This document shows, piece by piece, positions 1 through 8,507 of a DNA stretch of 64,000 bases. Under the pieces are notes generated by a model. That model searched no databases and was not told the DNA's origin. It worked only from the letters and a program-made list of their open reading frames with translations. Numbering within the stretch: position 1 is the first letter of the stretch; the number at the start of each line of letters is the position of its first letter. Position numbers and translations under genes: made by a program. Origin of the DNA: Frischella perrara (GTDB lineage: Bacteria; Pseudomonadota; Gammaproteobacteria; Enterobacterales; Orbaceae). The DNA is taken from contig NZ_CP009056.1 of NCBI RefSeq assembly GCF_000807275.1, positions 1,241,192 through 1,305,191 of the forward strand. The letters run 5' to 3'.

Positions 1-1
1 T

Positions 2-700
2 GATGTGCAAACGCAACCTAAAATCCGAATTAATGGCCATTTGATCTCCACTAGACTAAAAGAACAAGATATCTGTAGAGTGCTATTATATTATAAACCA
101 GAGGGCGAAATTTGTTCACGTAATGATCCACAAGGGCGTGCAACTGTTTTCTCTAATTTACCTAAATTAAAAAATGCTCGCTGGATTAATATTGGTCGTT
201 TAGATATTAATACCTCCGGCTTATTGTTATTTACCACTGATGGTGAATTAGCTAATCGTTTAATGCATCCGCGTAATGAGATCGAACGCGAATATGCGGT
301 TCGAATTTTTGGGCAAATCACTGATGAACAAATACGACAGCTTCAAAAAGGTGTACAACTAGAAGATGGTCCCGCATCTTTTAAATATATCCAAGCTCAA
401 GGTGGGCAAAATGCTAACCAATGGTTTAATGTCGTTATAACCGAAGGTCGAAATAGGGAAGTCCGTCGCATGTGGGAAGCTGTAGGGGTTAAGGTTAGCC
501 GCTTAATGCGTGTTCGATATGGGAATATCTATCTTCCTAAAGGTTTACCTCGTGGCGCTTATACTGAATTAAATATTAATGATGTAAATTACTTAAGAGA
601 CTTAGTCGGTTTAAATAGTGAAGAAAAAAGTTTCTTAACGCCAGAACAGCGCAAAAACAAATACAAACGACTCCGAGCTAAACGCCCAAGTCAGCGATAG
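2..700 (+). CDS. rluB: 23S rRNA pseudouridine synthase RluB, 5' truncated by window edge
   Basis: The reading frame is already open at the left edge, so the N-terminal S4 RNA-binding domain lies outside the window. What remains is the RsuA/RluB/E/F catalytic domain with the catalytic-Asp motif GRLDINTSG and the RluB-like stretches ICRVLLYYKPEGE and TDGELANRLMHP. From family knowledge, RluB makes pseudouridine 2605 in helix 89 of 23S rRNA during large-subunit assembly. The C-terminus ends in a short basic tail (KRLRAKRPSQR), shorter than in E. coli RluB. The GTG at position 5 is an internal valine codon, not a start. Confidence 0.93.
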   Translation, partial: DVQTQPKIRINGHLISTRLKEQDICRVLLYYKPEGEICSRNDPQGRATVFSNLPKLKNARWINIGRLDINTSGLLLFTTDGELANRLMHPRNEIEREYAVRIFGQITDEQIRQLQKGVQLEDGPASFKYIQAQGGQNANQWFNVVITEGRNREVRRMWEAVGVKVSRLMRVRYGNIYLPKGLPRGAYTELNINDVNYLRDLVGLNSEEKSFLTPEQRKNKYKRLRAKRPSQR

Positions 701-860
701 CACCAATTATTTTCAATCATTGGTTATGAGTCGATGACAAATAGCCAATGATTTTAATTATTGTCGATATTTTATATAAACAATCATAAAAATACTAAAA
801 TTCATTGACTGATTAAAATTGCTGAATATAATACCTAACGCAACAACAAATCCTATCTAA

Positions 861-937
861 GTCTCCTTAGCTCAGCTGGATAGAGCAACGGCCTTCTAAG
901 CCGTAGGTCACAGGTTCGAATCCTGTAGGGGACGCCA
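861..937 (+). tRNA. tRNA-Arg(UCU)
   Basis: A complete cloverleaf can be folded by eye. The acceptor stem GTCTCCT pairs with AGGGGAC with one G-U, the anticodon stem ACGGC/GCCGT encloses CTTCTAA (anticodon TCT), the T-arm is CAGGTTCGAATCCTG, and CCA is encoded. It sits between rluB and phage-derived DNA, so it is a plausible integration site. No second copy of its 3' end was found in the window. Confidence 0.95.
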
Positions 938-1132
938 TGAAAAACCTTAGTAATCAATCATTTATGAACACCAAGCCTAACTATTGATTATCCTTACTTT
1001 CATTTTGTGACCAAATTGTGACTGCATTTGAAAATTGGCTTAAGTGTCCCGCATTTAAATGAGCATATTTTTATACCTTTTCTAAAGTTTCCCAACCCCT
1101 AATTCTTTTAAGGTGAATAAAGGCGTTCCTCT

Positions 1133-1648
1133 TTGCACATGCCAACTCGTTCATGTGTGTCGCAAATCATGAAATACGGTAGATTTATAGGGATTGCTGA
1201 ATTTATTACTTCTGCGAATTCAACAATTGATAGTAATGGCTTTCTTAAAGCTGCTTCACCTATTTTTAGATTATTTGCTAGTGATGATGTTAATCCGGAT
1301 GAAGGTTTTATTAAATCCGGTTTTGCTCATGTAAATGATGAAGCTAAAAACGCGTATGCAAAGAAAATTGCTGTCGGTCATTATGAAATACACGGAAGCT
1401 TAGGATTTGCCAAAGATGGATGGTATATCACACTACCAGAAGACGCGAACGGTAATAAAAAATTCTTTGCTGACTATTCAGTTGATGAAAATAATATTAT
1501 TACTATTAAAACCTACACTAAAAAATTTGATACAGATCGCTGTGAAACTGTTGCAAATGATCCAATTGATATTACGAAAAGGCGTTGGATTGATGTGCGT
1601 CTACACATGATGATTAATGATCCACCTTATAAACAATCAGAAGAGTAA
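1133..1648 (+). pseudogene. C-terminal fragment of a phage tail-fibre protein
   Basis: From about residue 22 the product resembles the C-terminal module of enterobacterial phage tail fibres (NSTIDSNGFLKAASPIFRL, GSLGFAKDGWYITLP, ending RRWIDVRLHM). This is a family-level match from memory. The first 20 or so residues do not fit and there is no good ribosome binding site, so I read it as a 5'-truncated remnant. Degenerate copies of its last codons lie before the other two PAAR modules (3682-3771 and about 16485-16516), so this tail end travelled with the PAAR cassette during duplication. Confidence 0.6.
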
Positions 1649-1751
1649 TAAAGATTATCTAAACAATATAAATAATAGATTTTTTATTATAAATATATAA
1701 ACTATATACCCATTCCTAACAAATATAATAATTATAAAGTGAGGTTCTGAA

Positions 1752-3001
1752 ATGGGTAAACTTGTCGCAGTGGTAGGCGATCGAACCACGAAAGGCGGAT
1801 ATATACTTACTGGGTCAGGTCCGGCTACTTGTGGTGGACGGAGTATCGCTTTAGTGGGTGATTTGGTCACTTGTCCAAAATGTGGAAGTAAAGGACAAAT
1901 TGTTGAGGGCACACCTAATCTTACATTTCATGGTAAACCGGCTGCTTATAATGGTTGCCATGTAGCTTGCAAATGTGCTCCTGTAGGAAGTAATCAAATT
2001 ATAGCGGGTCTAAGCTGGATGTCCGTTGATGTTATCCCGCCAAAATCATCAGAAAGCACAAGCTATGTATCTAATTCAGAAACCCGCTCAAAAATTAGAT
2101 TAGATGTAAAAAAGCTATTAGATTTAGCTAAAGAAGTTAGCGAAAAGCATTTATATTACGAAGAGATAAAACAGCAGTTTATACAAGCTATAGAATCCTT
2201 TGCAAATAGTATAGTTACTCAGGTTGATAATGGCTCAATAAGTTATGCTGAAGGCTCGGAAGAAATCCAAAAAGAGAAAAAAGCCTCCTTAATCAAGCAT
2301 ATCTCTGGGTTAAAAATGGTCTTTCTGTTTTTGGTGGTATAGGTCAGATTGTGTCAGGGGTAGCATTTTGTGAGACGGGTATCGGTTGTGTATTTGCAGC
2401 GCCTATGGTTGCTCATGGATTTAATGGCGCATATGAAGGTGGGGCGGGTATTTATAATGGAGTTATGAATCAAATTGATGGCGGTAATAGGAGTTTGGAA
2501 GTTAAAGGTGACTTAAGGAAATTATATGAATCAGCCGCTGAAGCATTAGGTTTTGACGCTTCGGTAGGTTCTACAATCTATGATTCGGTAGATTTAGCAG
2601 TTTCAGTACGAGGTAAATTAAAGCTTGTGCCTAAATTAAACGAATTTGGAGATCCAAAATTTAAACTGTTTTGGTATGGAAGACAGGATCTATTAAGGGC
2701 TTATAAACAAATGAATATTAAACTACTTAATTTAGAGATGTTGGGTGATCTTTCATTGACCGTAGATATTATAAAACAGTTTAAAAATGCTTTCTTTTAT
2801 AACAAAGATAATGAACAGGTTATTATGGTTGTAAAAGAGCCAGAAACAATTACTAATGTAGGGCAAATTGTTGATGATTGTCATCTTGTAATAACTGTAA
2901 CGGGTACAGATGAAGATGTACCGGCTTATTATCGTTGTAAAGCAAGTGATAACTCGGAATATAGAAAAGATCTAGATGGCAATATAATTAAGGTTGATTA
3001 G
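1752..3001 (+). pseudogene. PAAR-domain effector, copy 1, frameshifted in a poly(A) tract
   Basis: Residues 1-95 form a PAAR domain (GDRTTKGGYILTGSG, VGDLVTCPKCGSKGQIVEG), the cone that caps the VgrG spike of a type VI secretion system and carries a C-terminal effector. The reading frame stops at 2342, while the rest of the protein continues in another frame at 2351-3001. The intact paralogue at 16620-17870 shows the cause: this copy has six A residues at 2277-2282 where the paralogue has seven. The C-terminal part has a glycine-rich hydrophobic stretch (FGGIGQIVSGVA in copy 2) recalling PAAR-linked DUF4225-like membrane toxins; that family name is tentative. SD GTGAGG precedes ATG 1752. It could be inactive, phase-variable or a sequencing error. 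Confidence 0.8.
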
Positions 3002-3005
3002 AACA

Positions 3006-3332
3006 ATGATAATTTTCACTTGTGCCCTCTATTATTTTTTAGTAATAGTAGGGTTCTTTTTTCAATATTATTTTAAAAAATTTACAGCTTCTGATTATTA
3101 CATGAATCCACAATTAAATCTTAAAAGGGTATTTTGCATTGCATATCATTATTTTATATTAGGTTACTCAATGTTATTATTTGAGTTAGTTGGAAATGAA
3201 GTAATACAAAGTTTTACCGTCCTAATTTCTGTAGTTATCATTTTCATAGTTTATATTTCTTTTTCTGGTAATTTAGAGTTTGCCATAAGTCCCAGAGAAA
3301 TAAAAAGAAAAAGAAAAAGAAAATGGAAATAA
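3006..3332 (+). CDS. Small membrane protein, probable immunity protein A to the PAAR effector
   Basis: A 108-aa protein with about three hydrophobic segments and a very basic tail (KRKRKRKWK). I chose ATG 3006, four bases after the effector stop, over an in-frame TTG at 2994 that overlaps the effector. It is nearly identical to 17875-18195 in the second module and shares the motif YYMNPQLNLKRVF with its downstream neighbour (YYSDKSLNLKRIY), so the two genes are tandem paralogues. A membrane location and a position directly behind a PAAR effector suggest it protects against a membrane-acting toxin. The role is inferred from context only. Confidence 0.65.
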   Translation: MIIFTCALYYFLVIVGFFFQYYFKKFTASDYYMNPQLNLKRVFCIAYHYFILGYSMLLFELVGNEVIQSFTVLISVVIIFIVYISFSGNLEFAISPREIKRKRKRKWK

Positions 3333-3360
3333 TGTATTAAGACTAAGGAGCTATCTAACA

Positions 3361-3657
3361 ATGATTATTCAATGGATATTATTTATTTGCTTTACGGTAT
3401 TCAGTGTTTACGTTAGGCTTTATTTTTTCTTACGTGCAACAAATTATTACAGTGATAAATCTTTAAATCTTAAGCGAATATATGCAATTATTTATTACAT
3501 TTTTACGCTTAGTTATTGTGTTTATATGTTTTTTGTAGTATTTGATAACTTGGATGTGTTCGGAGGGGATTTTTTATTCACATTCATTTCATGGCTTTTA
3601 ATTATGAACTTCACTATGAATGTGTTTTTTGTAATTAGCCTAACACAAAAATACTAA
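3361..3657 (+). CDS. Small membrane protein, probable immunity protein B
   Basis: A 98-aa protein, almost entirely hydrophobic, with three predicted membrane segments around the conserved core SDKSLNLKRIYAIIYY. The SD AAGGAG lies just upstream. It differs from the copy at 18224-18520 by one residue that I can see (VFGG versus VLGG). It follows its paralogue at 3006-3332 by 28 bases, in the same operon as the PAAR effector. The almost unchanged sequence beside a frameshifted toxin suggests recent duplication or retained protective value. Confidence 0.65.
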   Translation: MIIQWILFICFTVFSVYVRLYFFLRATNYYSDKSLNLKRIYAIIYYIFTLSYCVYMFFVVFDNLDVFGGDFLFTFISWLLIMNFTMNVFFVISLTQKY

Positions 3658-3868
3658 AATAAATAAAGGTAATTGGTAAGGTGATCCAATTGATATTACG
3701 GAAAGGCGTTGGATTGATGTTCGTCTGGACATGGTAGTTAATGATTCGCCTTATAAACAATCCGAAGAGTAATATAGATTACCCAAACAATATAAATAAT
3801 AGACCTTTTATTATAAATATATAAACTATATACCCATTCCTAACGCATATAATAACGATAAAGTGGAG

Positions 3869-4268
3869 TTCTGATATCACAGTGGTAGGCGATCGAACAA
3901 CGAAAGGCGGATATATTATTATTGGATCGGGTCCTGCTACCTGTGGAGGCAGAAGTATCGCTTTAGTGGGTGATTCGGTAACCTGTCCAAAACGTGGAAG
4001 TAAAGGACAAATTGTTGAGGGAGCACCTGATCTTACATTTCATGGTAAACCGGCTGCTTATAATGGTTGCCGTGTAGCTTGACAATGTACCCCTGTGGGA
4101 AGTAATCAAATTATAGCGGGTTTAAGCTGGATGTCCGTTGATGTTATCCCGCCAAAATCATCAGAAAGCACAAGATATGTATCTAATCCTGAAACTCGTT
4201 CAAAAATCAGAATAGATGTAAAAAAGCTATTAGATTTAGCTAAAGAAGTTTGCGAAAAGCAGTTATAA
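3869..4268 (+). pseudogene. Third, decayed PAAR-effector copy
   Basis: The DNA repeats the beginning of the PAAR genes at 1752 and 16620, but the start codon and the next residues are lost in a short deletion (GTTCTGATATCACAGTGG replaces the initiation region). An in-frame TGA interrupts the PAAR domain at 4081. Homology continues as GSNQIIAGLSWMSVD and LLDLAKEVCEK and then ends near 4265. The stretch just before it (3658-3868) repeats the tail-fibre remnant and leader found before the other copies. This is clearly a dead cassette. Confidence 0.85.
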
Positions 4269-4274
4269 AAGAAT

Positions 4275-4511
4275 ATGCTTTCTTATCTATTGTTATCTTG
4301 TAATTACCTACAGTGTATTTATATTAGTTTTACTAAAACAAGGGTATATATTAAGTTTTCTTGTTTTATTATCTGTATTGTGAATATTTATTATATATAT
4401 TTGTTTCACAGGTTTTTTAGAAACGCCCCCAAGATACAAAAAGCGGAAGAAGTAGGAGTAACCCAGACAAATCGAATTAAAGTGCGACATGCGCTTATTA
4501 ATAGATATTAG
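4275..4511 (+). CDS. Hypothetical hydrophobic 78-aa ORF behind the decayed PAAR copy
   Basis: The product has a hydrophobic N-terminal half (SCFIICIVNIYYIYLFHRFF) and a basic C-terminal half (PKIQKAEEVGVTQTNRIKVRHALINRY). No clear ribosome binding site precedes it and I do not recognise the sequence. By position, just after a PAAR-effector remnant, it could be the remains of an immunity gene. It may equally be a chance reading frame in decayed DNA. The sequence from 4512 to 4800 holds nothing I recognise. Confidence 0.25.
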   Translation: MLSYLLLSCNYLQCIYISFTKTRVYIKFSCFIICIVNIYYIYLFHRFFRNAPKIQKAEEVGVTQTNRIKVRHALINRY

Positions 4512-4800
4512 AGATTAAAGATTAAAAATATTTTGTTTTAAAAGATCCAGTCATTTTTTCCTATCAACGTGAAGAGATTTTGTTTTCGGTGATAGATAAC
4601 AATAAACCAATCTCAAGTGTTCATTCCTTAAACGTTATTTTTTTTATTTGAAATTTCCTCTCTAATTTCACGCAGTGTCATTGCTATTACCATTAAATTA
4701 GTAATAATTGAATTAAGCATGACTAAGAACATTATTGAAAAACATAATAAAGAGGCATAAATTAACACACATACAATAACTATTAATCAAGGAACTTGGC

Positions 4801-7152
4801 ATGGTAGATTTGAACAATAATTCAAAATGGGAAAATGATGTTTATATAAAACAATCGGGCGATGCTGTAAAAAAAACTCACGAAGCATTAGCAAACAGAA
4901 CAGAATATTTAAAGGAGAATTTAGAGGCTTTAACTGAAGAAGTTAAAAACAGTGTTAGCGCTAATGCACTCCAAGAAAACTTAATTAATACCAGTGATGA
5001 TAAACTTGGTGATGCTATGATTGGGGTTAAACAACCCTTTGCTGGTGCGGTGGCTCGAACTCAACATGATAAAAATACGGAACAACTTTCATCTGCGGAT
5101 TTTGGCGCGTTGGGTGATGGCACTTCAAATGAAACAGAAATATTTTTATTGATTGATAGTGTAGCAGCTAATCGAACCATCGACTTATTAGGTAAAACAT
5201 ACCTTGTAAATAAAATGCCCACCAAAGCACATTATTTTAATGGTTATTTTTTGATAAATGGTACTCTAAAAAAGGCAACATATAAAACATTAATTAAAGC
5301 ATGGGATCATGAAGCAAAAATATCAGGACCTGGAAACGGATTAATTGCAATAGGAACGAACACGGCCAAAAATTTACCATCGGATCAAATTGGTCATATT
5401 GCCGATAATATAGCAATGGGTCGAGATGCATTAGGTGCGGCAACACAGAGCAATATGAATATTGCCATTGGTGCACAAACAATGAGTAAAAATACACCAG
5501 GTGCAGCAAATATAGCTATCGGTTCATGGGCATTAACTAACATTACTGGTGATCCATCGAAGGTTTCAAATACTACGGGTTCTAGAAATATTGCAATCGG
5601 AGCGTTGTCTCTACATTTTTTGGAAAAAGGCTATAGAAATGTTTGTATTGGTAGAGACGCGGGGCATTCACTCGTTGATCAACATGATAACACGTCTGTT
5701 GGTTATGGTTCTTTATCTCACGGACATTGTACTATGTTTGTTGATGGTAAAATAACAAATCAACAAATACCGGTGGGAGGGAATGGCAATTCAGCATTAG
5801 GTTCACAAGCGGGTGCATATAATTCAGAAAATTATAATGTTTTTGTCGGTCACCAAGCAGCAAAGTACAGTAAAAACTTATATGCCAGTGTTTTTGTTGG
5901 TGCAGGCGCTGCGGGAACTGTTCAGAAAAACACTTCAATCAATGGACGAATTATTTCTCAAGTCGAAAGTATTGGTACCTACATACAAATTGATACAGAT
6001 ATTATTATTACAATGCCATCACATAATGTTATTGTTGGTAATTACGTAACGCTAAGATTCACATCAGGCGAAATTTATAATAACACAACCGAAAATGTTT
6101 GTATGAAGGTGAGTTCAATAGATGGTAATAGTTTTACAGTAGTTTCGCCAGTCGAACTTTCAACAAGAGGTGAGGTGATTTTAGTTAACTATGAAACCGA
6201 TGTTATAGATGATGCAGCTAATTCTAAATTCATTACTGTTGTTGGTCGAGGAGCTGCGTTATCAGCGCAACAAATTTATAACAATAATACTATTATAGGA
6301 GGCTATTCTACATATTCAGCAATAGCCATTAAAGAGGGTAATACTGTAATCGGAAGCCAGGGAGCTAGGAATGCAATAGAGATTGGCGCTCATAATGTCA
6401 TATTAGGTACAAACGCAGGTGCAAAATCAACATCAATTGGTACCCAAAATACAGTTGTTGGAGGGTACGCTGGTGAAAAAATGGTTGGTAATGGTAATGC
6501 GCTATTTGGTTATTCTTCGGGTGGAGCATTAATTACTGGAGATAGTAATACTTTAATCGGGCGTGATGCTGGATATCGAATGGTAACCGGGGAGACAATG
6601 AAGACCGCAAACAATGTCACTTGTATTGGCGCTTATTCATTCGTAAGCGGTTCAAATCAGGTACAATTAGGTAATTCAGAAACAACGCCATATGCATACC
6701 AACCACTACAGTTACGTTCTGATATTAGAGATACAACGGATATTAGAGATTCTGATTTAGGTATTGATTTTATTTTAGGTTTACGTCCTGTTCGTGGAAA
6801 ATGGAACATCCGTGAAGATTACTTAGAAAAGTCTGAGGTTCAAGTTGGAACAAGTAAAAATGGCCAACCAATTTATGAAACAAGAATTAAATTTAATAAA
6901 ACTGATTATCTAGCAAAAACTAAAAAACGTACCCGTGATCACGAATGGTTTATTGCTCAAGAAGTAGAAACACTTTGTAAAAAAATGGGCGTTGATTTTT
7001 CAGGATTACACCATTCTTTAGTTAATGGAGGGAGTGATGTGTACTCATTAGGTTATGACTCATTTATTCCACCCATCGTTAAAGCAATACAAGATTGCTG
7101 GAATAAAATTACTACTCTTGAAAATCGTATAAAGAAACTTGAGTCTAAATAA
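4801..7152 (+). CDS. Phage tailspike/fibre with YadA-like repeats and S74 self-cleaving chaperone domain
   Basis: 783 aa. Residues 1-90 are an attachment region (GDAVKKTHEALANRTEYL, MIGVKQPFAGAVARTQHDK). Residues around 100-110 carry the pectate-lyase-like opening DFGALGDGTSNET. A long run of NIAIGxxAL-type units from about residue 190 to 630 resembles the left-handed roll of YadA heads and many phage fibres. The last 145 residues look like the intramolecular chaperone of peptidase family S74: SDIRD with the candidate catalytic Ser640, then FILGLRPVRGKW, HEWFIAQEVE and a coiled-coil end (ITTLENRIKKLESK). In this family the chaperone trimerises the spike and cuts itself off. SD AAGGA precedes ATG 4801. 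It belongs to prophage debris with a broken holin and a split chaperone gene downstream. Confidence 0.8.
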   Translation: MVDLNNNSKWENDVYIKQSGDAVKKTHEALANRTEYLKENLEALTEEVKNSVSANALQENLINTSDDKLGDAMIGVKQPFAGAVARTQHDKNTEQLSSADFGALGDGTSNETEIFLLIDSVAANRTIDLLGKTYLVNKMPTKAHYFNGYFLINGTLKKATYKTLIKAWDHEAKISGPGNGLIAIGTNTAKNLPSDQIGHIADNIAMGRDALGAATQSNMNIAIGAQTMSKNTPGAANIAIGSWALTNITGDPSKVSNTTGSRNIAIGALSLHFLEKGYRNVCIGRDAGHSLVDQHDNTSVGYGSLSHGHCTMFVDGKITNQQIPVGGNGNSALGSQAGAYNSENYNVFVGHQAAKYSKNLYASVFVGAGAAGTVQKNTSINGRIISQVESIGTYIQIDTDIIITMPSHNVIVGNYVTLRFTSGEIYNNTTENVCMKVSSIDGNSFTVVSPVELSTRGEVILVNYETDVIDDAANSKFITVVGRGAALSAQQIYNNNTIIGGYSTYSAIAIKEGNTVIGSQGARNAIEIGAHNVILGTNAGAKSTSIGTQNTVVGGYAGEKMVGNGNALFGYSSGGALITGDSNTLIGRDAGYRMVTGETMKTANNVTCIGAYSFVSGSNQVQLGNSETTPYAYQPLQLRSDIRDTTDIRDSDLGIDFILGLRPVRGKWNIREDYLEKSEVQVGTSKNGQPIYETRIKFNKTDYLAKTKKRTRDHEWFIAQEVETLCKKMGVDFSGLHHSLVNGGSDVYSLGYDSFIPPIVKAIQDCWNKITTLENRIKKLESK

Positions 7153-7294
7153 AATATTTTTATTAAAACTATATGGATAATTTTTAAACTAATAAACTCT
7201 CTTCTGAGAGTTTTACTCCTTCAAAAAGACTGTCCTCTAACATCCCAATAGAACATTTAAATGGGTCGGGAATCGTTATGGCAGTCACCAAATC

Positions 7295-7351
7295 GGTGGC
7301 AACACTAGACACACATTAAACTAGTATTGACCAATCAGCTAGTACGCCGCC
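7295..7351 (+). ncRNA. Candidate structured RNA element upstream of holin, copy 1
   Basis: GGTGGC (7295-7300) can pair with GCCGCC (7346-7351), enclosing ACTAG/CTAGT as a second helix. The same architecture with different stem bases lies before the holin genes at 25.7 and 28.7 kb, and GCTAGTACG is common to all three. The fixed position 37-110 bases upstream of holin starts suggests a leader element. This is inferred from a hand fold and no known family is assigned. Confidence 0.45.
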
Positions 7352-7387
7352 ATCCTTTAAATAGCCCACTTCACGGAGGGCATAACG

Positions 7388-7605
7388 ATGAACATACACA
7401 AAATGAATAATAAAACTTCCTTATCAACATGGTTGTTTAGGGTGGTTAGCATGGTTTTTGACTCACTCTTAACGAATGGGCAGTAGTCATAGGTATGTCC
7501 GCAACAATTTTTAGTTTCTTGATTAATTGGTACTACAAACATCAGGAAGTTAAGATAAAAAAACAATCATTAGAGAATCACGGACATGGCCATAAAAAAA
7601 ATAGC
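7388..7605 (+). pseudogene. Phage holin remnant, frameshifted
   Basis: Starting at ATG 7388 the frame reads MNIHKMNNKTSLSTWLFRVVSMVFDSL and runs into a TAG. A one-base shift restores LNEWAVVIGMSATIFSFLINWYYKHQEVKIKKQ, a holin-like membrane segment followed by a charged tail. The second half now forms the start of a chimeric reading frame (7495-7809) that runs on into the tail-fibre chaperone fragment. A related remnant (ATFIINWLYKCRDFFHKK) lies at 25841-25921. Confidence 0.6.
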
Positions 7606-7607
7606 AA

Positions 7608-7806
7608 GAAAGCGAATGCTGAAAACAAAGTAATCTATAAACACGAAAATGGTGAGTATGAATTGATCGATCAGCTCACTTATCAAACTTGTAGCTATGT
7701 TAATAGCGAATGGATTGAAGATGCCACCAAGAAAGCAGCTTATCAACAAAAAATCATAAATATGAACAAATTGACTTCAAGTAATTTACTAGATGAGGCG
7801 AATAAT
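7608..7806 (+). pseudogene. Tail-fibre assembly chaperone, 5' part, split by insertion
   Basis: The sequence KANAENKVIYKHENGEYELIDQLTYQTCSYV matches the chaperone encoded at 47464-47853 nearly residue for residue, up to LDEANN. There it is cut by the insertion starting at 7807. The rest of the gene (ISILQDAIDLDMQAGNEEEQ) resumes at 16315. Upstream, the frame is fused to holin sequence, so the N-terminus is also missing. Confidence 0.85.
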
Positions 7807-8036
7807 TGAATGTCTACACTTCTTCATACAACAAAATTAAGGGGTAACTGTTTATTAAATGCCATCGGCATCAAATAACCTAATGATGAATGCAACCGAT
7901 TGTTGTTGTACCAATATGCATAAGCAGAAAAACCCGGTCTTAGTTCATTGCCGTTTTATTTTCATCGTATTTTCTTTTTTTAAGGTGGTTTATCTTATCC
8001 CTTAAAAAAGTTGTACGAATTAGTGTAACCTATCCA
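7807..8036 (-). mobile_element. Internally deleted IS3-family element (IS150-like), copy A
   Basis: Only 230 bases remain, with an inverted repeat at each end (TGAATGTCTACAC and GTGTAACCTATCCA). On the minus strand, 7824-7945 encodes the last residues of an IS3-type OrfB integrase (YWYNNNRLHSSLGYL, then MAFNKQLPLNFVV). The other 90 bases are the leader before orfA, nearly the same as 16225-16314 in copy B. Everything between is deleted, so it could move only if a transposase were supplied in trans. Confidence 0.8.
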
Positions 8037-8191
8037 AAAAGTAGCAGGACAAAGTGATGCTGAAGCACAATATCGTTTAGCGTTTATGTACGATAAAGGG
8101 GGGGTGTTAAGCAAGATAAATCTTTAGCTAAAAAGTATTACCAACAAGCTTGCGATGGAAATTATAAAAAGGCTTGTAATAAATTAAAGTA
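8037..8191 (+). pseudogene. 3' fragment of a Sel1-repeat gene
   Basis: Directly after the IS end the frame reads SDAEAQYRLAFMYDKG, then shifts at a run of seven G residues and ends with NKSLAKKYYQQACDGNYKKACNKLK in another frame. This is the end of a Sel1 gene like those downstream. It is followed by the same hairpin terminator as its intact paralogues. The remaining DNA to 8507 is the conserved leader of the next gene. Confidence 0.85.
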
Positions 8192-8243
8192 ACTAACAGA
8201 ATAATTAAATTATTTCAAAAAACACCTTAAATCACCGTTTTTC

Positions 8244-8277
8244 ACCAAAAGCACTCAATGAGTGCTTTTGGTGTTTT
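8244..8277 (+). terminator. Terminator after the Sel1 fragment
   Basis: ACCAAAAGCACT pairs with AGTGCTTTTGGT around the loop CAATG, followed by a short T run. The same hairpin follows every Sel1 gene in the array. Confidence 0.8.
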
Positions 8278-8507
8278 TCCCCTAGAATAAAAAATGAGTT
8301 GATGCATTTTTAATTTAGATAAAAATAGCCATTCTATTAATGATTTTTTCGGAAAAATTCGTTATAGTTTTCTTCGATTTTTTTATAAAAATCCTATTAA
8401 TAATTTTGTATAAATTTTATAAATATATTGATAGTTAACTCCTAAAATAACATTTAAAAAGTATAAGTAAGTTTTCGTTGTTATATAAATATAATATAAG
8501 GAAGATT

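Noticed and set aside
5294-6049. Several 60-78 aa frames on both strands inside the S74 tailspike gene
   Set aside because: All overlap a 783-aa gene with clear domain structure and have no independent support.
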